Shown one piece after another: positions 1 to 5,170 of a stretch of DNA of 8,256 nt. Source of the stretch: Betaproteobacteria bacterium UBA6910 (GTDB taxonomy: Bacteria > Pseudomonadota > Gammaproteobacteria > Burkholderiales > UBA6910); NCBI GenBank assembly GCA_002451065.1, contig DKBC01000098.1, positions 1 to 8,256 of the forward strand, given 5' to 3'. A program made the translations under genes and the position numbers. Below the pieces are notes generated by a model. The model saw nothing but the letters and a program-made list of their open reading frames with translations. It ran no database searches and was not told the origin of the DNA. The number at the start of each line of letters is the position of its first letter. The stretch's first letter is position 1.

Positions 1-384
1 GAACTGGAGAAGCTCAGGGACATCGAGAAACTGCTCAAGTTCCGAATCCCCGTGGAACCGCTTCCCGGCGGTGACTTGGAGTCTGTGCCCCGGCAGAGCG
101 AGGAGCGGGAGCGGCGCCCGGCACAGCGCGAGCGGCGGGAGCGGCGCGAGGAGACGCGACCTTCGGCGCCGCCCCGAGCCGCGTCGTCCAAGGCGCCGCG
201 CCGCGACCCGATCTTCGATCAGCCCTACGAGCCGCCGGGTGCCGTTGAAGCGGTGGAGGAAGCGCCGCTTCCCGGTGAGCAGGCGGCGACACCGGTGGCG
301 CGGCGCCACACCATGAGCGGCCGTCGCCATCGCGAAGTGCCGGCGCTGTTCCTGGTTCCTCCCACCCGCCGCAAGCAGGGCTAG
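1..384 (+). CDS. rhlE: ATP-dependent DEAD-box RNA helicase RhlE, C-terminal part only
   Basis: The reading frame is open from the first base and ends at TAG 382-384, so this is the 3' end of a gene whose helicase core lies outside the window. The visible start, 'LRDIEKLLKFRIP', matches the end of the second RecA-like helicase domain of RhlE, where 'DIEKLLKRKIP' is typical. A low-complexity basic tail rich in Arg and Glu follows (about codons 33-55), then 'DPIFDQPYEP' (about codons 69-78), a short element I associate with betaproteobacterial RhlE. The tail ends in a basic stretch with Arg and Lys. In the family such tails bind RNA and help load the helicase, which unwinds short duplexes in ribosome assembly and mRNA decay. 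None of the catalytic motifs (Q, DEAD, SAT, HRxxR) can be checked here. A related DEAD-box helicase such as DeaD or DbpA is less likely because of the IEKLLK-IP junction. Confidence 0.85.
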   Translation, partial: ELEKLRDIEKLLKFRIPVEPLPGGDLESVPRQSEERERRPAQRERRERREETRPSAPPRAASSKAPRRDPIFDQPYEPPGAVEAVEEAPLPGEQAATPVARRHTMSGRRHREVPALFLVPPTRRKQG

Positions 385-398
385 CGCCGGGCTCGCGA

Positions 399-412
399 GG
401 GGGCATGCCCCC
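399..412. repeat. Perfect 14-bp palindrome between rhlE and the DUF6352 gene
   Basis: GGGGGCATGCCCCC is a perfect palindrome 14 nt after the rhlE stop. It could form a strong short GC hairpin in RNA (5 bp, 4-nt loop), with a second GC-rich repeat (GCCGGG 386-391 / CCCGGC 411-416) as an alternative pairing. No T-run follows, so it is not a canonical intrinsic terminator. It may act as a pause or processing element, or may simply reflect high GC. Confidence 0.4.
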
Positions 413-438
413 CGGCCGTACCCGATCGCACCGAGCGC

Positions 439-1452
439 ATGCAAGACCTCTGGCCGAGTTGCGGCTTTCGCCTCCTTGATCGAACCGCAGAGGGGCGACT
501 CGCGGTTTCCGATGAATTCCTGAGGATGTATTTGCGCCGGCCGGAGCTGGCACCGGTGGGGGAATCCTGCGCGGCCGAGCGCGAGCTCCATCAACGCCTG
601 CTGGAGGCGCCCGGCAAGCCGATCGATAGCGCCGAACTCCAAAGCGTCTCCGATCCCGATGCCCGGGACAACTACCGCCACTTCCTGCGCTTTCGCGACC
701 GGCTCGTGGCCGCCGGAACCATCGAGGCCTGCTACGCAGCCCTGTTCGCGGACAACCGCGTGGACATTCCTCCCCTGTTTGTCGATCACCTGTGCCAGCT
801 CATCGTTCGCGGCCTGCTGAACGGCACCGAGGACGCGCTGGAGGCGCGGGCCGCGGAGCTGCTGTTTCGCGCCCAGTCGGTGAGCATCCGGGACGGGATC
901 GCCGTGGCGGCCGACGCCGAGACGGTAGCACTGCTCTCCCGGACCGGCGGCTTCGGGAATCTGGGTCGGCTGATGGCGGAAGCGAAGACTGCGGTTCGCG
1001 GAGTGGACCTCCAGGTGCTTACCCCCCAGAACTGTGCGCTTTACTGGATGCGGGGGGAGCGCTTCGATACCGCCATTCCCGTGTCCGCCGGCCAGCCCGG
1101 CGCCGACGCGCTGTGCCGGGTGCTGGAAAAATGGGTGCGCCATTTCTGCGGGACGCCGGTCAGGGTCACGCCGGTGGGGCGCATAGCCGGTGAGGACTGG
1201 TCCTGGCATGTGGGCCTCGACGCCGAAGCCACTTCCCTGCTCAACGATCTCTACCAGGGCCGAGAGGTGGAGGACGGTCGGCTGCGGCGTCTGCTATGCT
1301 TATTCGAGCTCAGGTTCCTCGATCCGTCCGCAGTGCGCCCTGGTCTCGCGGGAGGGCCGGTGCATCTGGGAATGGCGGTGAATGGCGACGGAATCCTGAG
1401 GCTCAAGCCCCAGAACCTGCTGCTAAACCTGCCTCTGGCACGCGCCGGTTGA
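439..1452 (+). CDS. DUF6352 family protein, function unknown
   Basis: This 337-residue protein matches what I know of the DUF6352 family along its whole length. The N-terminus 'LWPSCGFRLLDRTAEGRLAVSDEFLRMYLRRPELAPV.ESCAAER' is the family signature. 'DARDNYRHFLRFRDRLVAAGT' follows at about residues 73-93, then 'RTGGFGNLGRLMAEAK' in the middle, 'WSWHVGLDAEAT..LNDLY' late, and 'LRLKPQNLLLNLPLA' at the end. No signal peptide or membrane helix is visible, so a soluble cytoplasmic protein is expected. No catalytic motif is recognisable and no function is known to me. The ATG at 439 suits the family N-terminus although no good Shine-Dalgarno site precedes it. The gene starts 54 nt after rhlE and its stop lies 34 nt before the preferred start of the DUF2189 gene. 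It may be read from rhlE or head a separate operon; no convincing promoter is seen in the gap. Confidence 0.85.
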   Translation: MQDLWPSCGFRLLDRTAEGRLAVSDEFLRMYLRRPELAPVGESCAAERELHQRLLEAPGKPIDSAELQSVSDPDARDNYRHFLRFRDRLVAAGTIEACYAALFADNRVDIPPLFVDHLCQLIVRGLLNGTEDALEARAAELLFRAQSVSIRDGIAVAADAETVALLSRTGGFGNLGRLMAEAKTAVRGVDLQVLTPQNCALYWMRGERFDTAIPVSAGQPGADALCRVLEKWVRHFCGTPVRVTPVGRIAGEDWSWHVGLDAEATSLLNDLYQGREVEDGRLRRLLCLFELRFLDPSAVRPGLAGGPVHLGMAVNGDGILRLKPQNLLLNLPLARAG

Positions 1453-1470
1453 CGTGGCGGGGAGGAGAGA

Positions 1471-1476
1471 AGGAGG
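1471..1476 (+). promoter_or_regulatory. Shine-Dalgarno site AGGAGG deciding a TTG start
   Basis: A full AGGAGG lies 10 nt before an in-frame TTG at 1487-1489. The longer alternative, GTG at 1454, has no purine-rich site before it and would add an unusual Gly/Lys/Arg-rich peptide that is simply the translated ribosome-binding site. The spacing is slightly long, and the next in-frame ATG (1526) has no site, so TTG 1487 is preferred. Confidence 0.6.
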
Positions 1477-1486
1477 CGGCAAGAAA

Positions 1487-2275
1487 TTGGATAACCAGAA
1501 TCCCCGCGACGAAGCCCCGTTCCGGATGCCCGTGGTGCGCGACATCGCGCCGGGGGCGTGGCGGCGCTGGTTGCGCAAGGGTTGGGAGGATCTGCGGGCG
1601 TCCCCCGCCGCCAGCCTCTTCTATGGCGCCACTTTCTCGATCATGGGCTGGCTCTTGTACCTCTCAGTGGGCCGGGGCGAATACCTGCTCGCCCTCATGA
1701 CCGGCTTCCTGCTGGTGGCGCCGTTCCTGGCGGTCGGAATTTACGACATCAGTCGCCGGCGAGAGCATGGCGAGGGGGTTCAGCTGGTTCCAACCCTGAC
1801 AGCCTGGCGAGGAAATGCCCCCGCCATCGGGCTCTACGCGGTAATTCTTGCGCTGCTCCTGGCCGCATGGATTCGGGTATCGGTGGTGGTGGTGGCCCTG
1901 TTCTTCACCGGCGGCATGCCGGATTTCGGCCACCTTCCCGACGAGTTCCTTCGCAACCCCGAGGGGCTGGTCTTCCTAGGGGCTTACTTTGCCGCCGGCT
2001 TCGGCTTCGCGCTGCTGGTGTTTGCCACCAGCGTGGTTTCGATCCCCATGCTCCTCGATCGTCCCACCATGGATACCCTGACGGCCATGATCGTGAGCTT
2101 CAACGCCGTGCGCCAGAATTTTGCCACCATGCTGTCCTGGTCCCTGGCGATTGGCGCGCTTACCGCGCTTGGCATCGCGCCTGGCTACCTTGGCCTGATA
2201 ATTACGATGCCGCTCATCGGCCATGCCTCCTGGCATGCCTACCGGGAGACCATCGCGCCGGCGGAGGCCGCATGA
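1487..2275 (+). CDS. DUF2189 family integral membrane protein
   Basis: The 262-residue product (from TTG 1487) has the arrangement of DUF2189 proteins. A short cytoplasmic N-terminus contains 'VVRDIAPGAWRRWLRKGWEDLRASPAASLFYG', the usual 'W-x-x-GW-D-hydrophobic' entry. It is followed by about six hydrophobic segments: roughly residues 37-56, 60-82, 106-134 (long, possibly a bent pair), 157-182, and 210-245 as two helices. The ending 'MPLIGHASWHAYRETI' is also typical. It should sit in the inner membrane. The family's function is unknown; some members are annotated as subunit-I-like or putative membrane proteins of cytochrome oxidase clusters, but no haem-ligand pattern is evident here. The stop overlaps the next gene's start by 4 nt (ATGA), which indicates translational coupling with the SirB1-like gene. 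GTG 1454 and ATG 1526 are alternative starts. Confidence 0.82.
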   Translation: MDNQNPRDEAPFRMPVVRDIAPGAWRRWLRKGWEDLRASPAASLFYGATFSIMGWLLYLSVGRGEYLLALMTGFLLVAPFLAVGIYDISRRREHGEGVQLVPTLTAWRGNAPAIGLYAVILALLLAAWIRVSVVVVALFFTGGMPDFGHLPDEFLRNPEGLVFLGAYFAAGFGFALLVFATSVVSIPMLLDRPTMDTLTAMIVSFNAVRQNFATMLSWSLAIGALTALGIAPGYLGLIITMPLIGHASWHAYRETIAPAEAA

Positions 2276-3114
2276 CAAGTCCGGCCTTGGATCGCTTTCG
2301 CCAGCTGGTGGACCGCCCGGAAACCGAATTAAATCTTGCCGAGGCGGCGCTGGCCATCGCCGAGGAGGAATATCCGGATCTCGCGGCCGCGCCTTACCTG
2401 GGAAAGCTGGATGCCATGGCGCTGGAGGTGGCAAGGGAGGCGCCGGAGCACGAGCCGCTTACCGACCGGATCGTGGCCCTCAACCGGTTCCTGTTCCACA
2501 AGCAGGGTTTCAGGGGCAACAACAACGATTATTACGATCCGCGGAACAGTTTTCTCAACGACGTCCTGGAGCGGCGGATGGGCATCCCCATCACGCTCTG
2601 CGTCATCTACCTGGAGCTGGGCTGGCGCATGGGGTTGCCCTTGGAAGGCTTGTCCTTTCCCGGACATTTCCTGGTGAAATGCGAGGTGCCCGAGGGGGCA
2701 ATTGTTCTGGACCCCTTCGCATACGGAAACTCCGTCGGTGTGGACGAACTGAAGCGTCGTTTGACCCTGGTGTACGGACGCGCGGTGACCGAGGACGAAG
2801 TGCTGGCCTTGTTGCTGGGCTGCGCAAGCCGCAAGGAGATCCTGGCCCGGATGCTGCGCAACCTCAAGGCCATCTATCTCAACCAGTCCGCTTTTTCCTC
2901 GGCGTTGTCGATGGTGGAGCGCATCCTGATGATTCATCCCGACGAGCCCGCCGAGTTGCGGGACCGGGGCATCATCTACCAGGGTCTCGAATGTTTCCGC
3001 GCCGCCCAGGCGGATCTGCAGCGCTACCTGGAGCTGCTTCCCAAGGCGCGCGACGCGCGTAAGGTCCGGGAGCGGCTCGCGGAGCTCTCCGGTCGGGTGG
3101 CAAGGCTGAACTGA
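2272..3114 (+). CDS. SirB1 family protein: transglutaminase-like fold with C-terminal TPR
   Basis: This 280-residue protein is of the SirB1 (UPF0162) type: a helical N-terminus, a transglutaminase-like core at about residues 70-155, and a TPR-like helical C-terminus at about 190-270. The core reads 'FRGNNNDYYDPRNSFLNDVLERRMGIPITLCVIYLELGWRMGLPLEGLSFPGHFLVKC', then 'ILDPF'. The C-terminus holds 'RDRGIIYQGLECFRAAQADLQRYLEL.P'. C110, H132 and D147 fall at the positions expected for a papain/transglutaminase triad. As I recall, many family members, including E. coli SirB1 (YchA), lack the Cys. The protein is probably cytoplasmic, as no signal peptide is visible. The start ATG 2272 overlaps the previous stop and has GGAGG at 2263-2267. 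A longer in-frame extension upstream exists but lies antiparallel in frame to the DUF2189 gene and is non-coding by composition. The 3' end overlaps DUF3301 by 1 nt. The biochemical role of the family is not established. Confidence 0.88.
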   Translation: MTSPALDRFRQLVDRPETELNLAEAALAIAEEEYPDLAAAPYLGKLDAMALEVAREAPEHEPLTDRIVALNRFLFHKQGFRGNNNDYYDPRNSFLNDVLERRMGIPITLCVIYLELGWRMGLPLEGLSFPGHFLVKCEVPEGAIVLDPFAYGNSVGVDELKRRLTLVYGRAVTEDEVLALLLGCASRKEILARMLRNLKAIYLNQSAFSSALSMVERILMIHPDEPAELRDRGIIYQGLECFRAAQADLQRYLELLPKARDARKVRERLAELSGRVARLN

Positions 3115-3458
3115 TGCTGCGCCTGCTTCTGGAATGGCTGCCGGTCGCGATCGCGGCGGGCGGCGCATGGTTCTGGTTCGACAGCATGCGGGCGCGGGAG
3201 ACCGCAGTGCGCCGGGGCAAGGAGACCTGCGCCGGCCGCGGCCTGCTGTTTCTTGACGACACGGTTGCGCTGGATTCCCTGGAATTCATGCGCGGCGGCC
3301 GGGGGCGGCTCATGCTCCGGCGCATCTACCGCTTCGAATTCAGCGATACCGGGAACAACCGTCTCAAGGGAAGCGTGGTGATGGCGGGGGAGCGGATTGA
3401 GATGGTCTCCCTTGAACCCCACACGGAGTACCCAGCCGGAAATACTCTGCTGCAATGA
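3114..3458 (+). CDS. DUF3301 domain-containing small membrane-anchored protein
   Basis: The 114-residue product has an N-terminal hydrophobic helix (about residues 3-22, 'RLLLEWLPVAIAAGGAWFWF') followed by a charged soluble part. The body 'ETAVRRGKETCAGRGLLFLDDTVALDSLEF.RGGRGRLMLRRIYRFEFSDTGNNRLKGSVVMAGERIEMVSLEPH' fits DUF3301: 'A...GR..C...G.QFLD.TVAL..L...R...GRL.L.R.Y.FEFS..G..R..G.v...G'. It is likely held in the inner membrane by the single helix, with the conserved part cytoplasmic. Its function is unknown. The ATG overlaps the SirB1 stop by one base (TGATG), so translation is probably coupled. It is the last gene of the four-gene run, followed by a 190-nt gap. Confidence 0.82.
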   Translation: MLRLLLEWLPVAIAAGGAWFWFDSMRARETAVRRGKETCAGRGLLFLDDTVALDSLEFMRGGRGRLMLRRIYRFEFSDTGNNRLKGSVVMAGERIEMVSLEPHTEYPAGNTLLQ

Positions 3459-3462
3459 GACA

Positions 3463-3491
3463 TTGCCAAACCCGCGCGTTGCCCTGACAAT
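3463..3491 (+). promoter_or_regulatory. Possible sigma70-type promoter for the kinase operon
   Basis: TTGCCA (3463-3468, 5 of 6 to TTGACA) and GACAAT (3486-3491, 4 of 6 to TATAAT) are separated by exactly 17 nt. They begin just after the DUF3301 stop. Transcription would start near 3498, giving a leader of about 150 nt before the histidine kinase start. A tiny reading frame (ATG 3522 to TGA 3560, 12 codons) lies in that leader. The match is decent but could arise by chance in sequence this long, and a second sigma factor cannot be excluded. Confidence 0.4.
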
Positions 3492-3637
3492 TGCTTCGTC
3501 ATAACGTTGCACTGAGAAGAAATGCGCATAGCATTCGGGCTCGTGAGGCCGGCAGCGTGAAGCGCCACCCGGTTGGGAACGGCGCGTGTTGCAAGCATCG
3601 GTTGCCGGGTCGCGGAAGCCGGGCGGTCGGGCCGCAT

Positions 3638-3641
3638 GGAG
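3638..3641 (+). promoter_or_regulatory. GGAG ribosome site supporting the GTG 3649 start
   Basis: GGAG at 3638-3641 sits 7 nt before an in-frame GTG at 3649, ideal spacing. From there the protein begins 'MTASRNVVNLLAGVVLAGILAYLYL', which places the first membrane helix right after the N-terminus. The longest open frame starts at GTG 3586 with a Gly/Arg/Ser-rich stretch and no good ribosome site. Confidence 0.6.
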
Positions 3642-3648
3642 CCGATCC

Positions 3649-5163
3649 GTGACCGCTTCGCGGAACGTTGTCAATCTGTTGGCGGGAGTGGTGCTCGCCG
3701 GAATCCTCGCTTATCTCTACCTCAAGACAGAGGCCGTGGATTTCAAACGCCATGGCGAAATCTCGGCAAGCCTGCTCCGCCTGAAGGACCTCGACACCGC
3801 CTGGAATGCCGGCGTGCTGCATGCGCGACTCGATCCTGCGAAAGGCATCAATCCCTCGGCGGGCTCCTGGCAACTGGCCCAGGAAACGCTGCAAGAGCTG
3901 AATTCCAGCGTGGGCAAGGACGCCGGGCCGGAGATCACGCTTGGGCTGGAAGGCCTGGAGCGAGACTTCAGTGCCAAGACCCGGCTGCTGGAGCAGTTTC
4001 GCACCCTTCCCGCCGGCGCCGCCGAAGCCGAGCGGATGGCCGAACAGATCCTGCTGCTTCCGACCGGGTCTCGCATCGATACCCTGATGGCCATGTTCAA
4101 ACGGCGCCTCGAGCGGTCCAACGACGAAAAGGAGGTATACCGGGTCTACTTGATTTCTTACGCGGCGGCGCTGCTCGTTCTTCTGGCCTGGATCGGCTCC
4201 CGCTTGCTGCATGCCAACTATCTCCTCAATGAGGCAAACCGGGCGCTAAAGCAGGCGAATGAGGACCTGGAGGGGCGGGTCCAGGACCGCACTCGCGAGT
4301 TGTCGGACGCCCTGCGCCACCTCCGGGAGTCGGAAACCATGCTGATCCAGTCCGAGAAGATGTCGTCGCTGGGGCAGATGGTGGCCGGCATCGCCCACGA
4401 GATCAACACACCCCTGGCTTACGTCAAGGCCAGTCTGCAGTCGGTGCAGGAGGAATTGCCCCACGTGCGCGGCCTGGTGCAGGAAAGCGATGCGCTGCTG
4501 CAGATGCTGGGTGCGGGAGAAAACGACGAAGACAAGCTCGCTGCCCAATTCGAGCGCGCTGCCGCCGCAGCGCACCGCTTCCAGGACCATCAGGGAATGG
4601 AGGACCTGGAAAACCTGGTGGGAAACGGCCTCCATGGAATTCGCGACATTTCGGAACTGGTGCTCAGCCTCAAGAACTTCAGCCGCCTCGACCGGAGCAG
4701 AATGGCGAGTTTCGACCTCAATGAAGGAGTGGAAAGCTCGCTGGTCATTGCCCGCAACACGATCAAGACCAAGACCCTGAACAAACGGCTGGGGGAGATT
4801 CCGCCCATTACCTGCGTGCCGTCCCAGATCAATCAGGTGTTCCTCAATCTCATCACCAACGCCGCCCAGGCAACCCCGGATAGCGGCGGAGTGATTTCCG
4901 TCACTACCCGCCGCGAAGGAACCGATCGCGTCGCGGTGGAGGTGGAAGACAACGGACACGGCATTCCCCCAGAGATCCTGCCCAGGATCTTCGATCCGTT
5001 CTTCACCACCAAGGAGGTGGGTCGCGGCACTGGATTGGGCCTGTCCATAGCGTATAAAATCGTCGAGCAGCATGGCGGGGTTATCAAAGTGGATTCAAAG
5101 CCGGGAGCGGGAACCCGCTTTTGTGTGATTTTGCCGCTGGAGCCTCCGGCCGCCGCTGCGTGA
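3649..5163 (+). CDS. Membrane-bound sensor histidine kinase
   Basis: This 504-residue protein is a two-TM sensor kinase. TM1 is about residues 6-25. A periplasmic helical region follows (about 26-163), then TM2 (about 166-183), a coiled coil 'NEANRALKQANEDLEGRVQDRTREL' (about 195-220), the DHp domain and the HATPase_c domain. The H-box 'GIAHEINTPLAYV' has phosphoacceptor H250 with E251 and T254, the ExxT pattern linked to phosphatase activity. The DHp is expanded by about 60 residues before 'LVLSLKNFSRLD', as in the known 'AHEINNPIGFV...LKDFSR' class. The ATP site has the N-box 'FLNLITNAAQA' (N404), G1 'DNGHGIP' (D434), the F-box 'IFDPFFTTK' and G2 'GRGTGLGLS' (from G460). No HAMP or PAS domain is recognised. 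The periplasmic segment 'LDTAWNAGVLHARLDPAKGINPS' recalls DAHL-type helical sensors, but this is tentative. All catalytic elements are intact. Its stop is 7 nt before the STPK-REC-REC gene, the obvious partner. GTG 3586 is the alternative start. Confidence 0.9.
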   Translation: MTASRNVVNLLAGVVLAGILAYLYLKTEAVDFKRHGEISASLLRLKDLDTAWNAGVLHARLDPAKGINPSAGSWQLAQETLQELNSSVGKDAGPEITLGLEGLERDFSAKTRLLEQFRTLPAGAAEAERMAEQILLLPTGSRIDTLMAMFKRRLERSNDEKEVYRVYLISYAAALLVLLAWIGSRLLHANYLLNEANRALKQANEDLEGRVQDRTRELSDALRHLRESETMLIQSEKMSSLGQMVAGIAHEINTPLAYVKASLQSVQEELPHVRGLVQESDALLQMLGAGENDEDKLAAQFERAAAAAHRFQDHQGMEDLENLVGNGLHGIRDISELVLSLKNFSRLDRSRMASFDLNEGVESSLVIARNTIKTKTLNKRLGEIPPITCVPSQINQVFLNLITNAAQATPDSGGVISVTTRREGTDRVAVEVEDNGHGIPPEILPRIFDPFFTTKEVGRGTGLGLSIAYKIVEQHGGVIKVDSKPGAGTRFCVILPLEPPAAAA

Positions 5164-5170
5164 GCCACCT

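Noticed and set aside
1558..2271. Extension of the SirB1-like frame to give a 518-residue protein
   Set aside because: The added part overlaps the DUF2189 coding region in another frame, is rich in Arg, Pro and His, and resembles no domain. The ATG at 2272 has GGAGG and fits the family start.
2329..3168. A 279-codon minus-strand frame opposite the SirB1-like gene
   Set aside because: Same reason: a composition-driven shadow with no recognisable family, while the + strand gene matches SirB1 along its length.
3406..3438. Second sigma32-like -35 (TCTCCCTTGAA) at the end of the DUF3301 gene
   Set aside because: The -35 part is very good, but at 13-15 nt downstream there is only ACCCAGCC, a poor -10 match, and the site is inside a coding region. 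It is kept here as a possible weak heat-shock input to the kinase operon.
3573..4232. 219-codon + frame overlapping the histidine kinase start
   Set aside because: It is out of frame with TM1 and the sensor region, has an Arg/Gly/Ala-rich composition and no domain, and the kinase frame carries the intact H, N and G boxes downstream.
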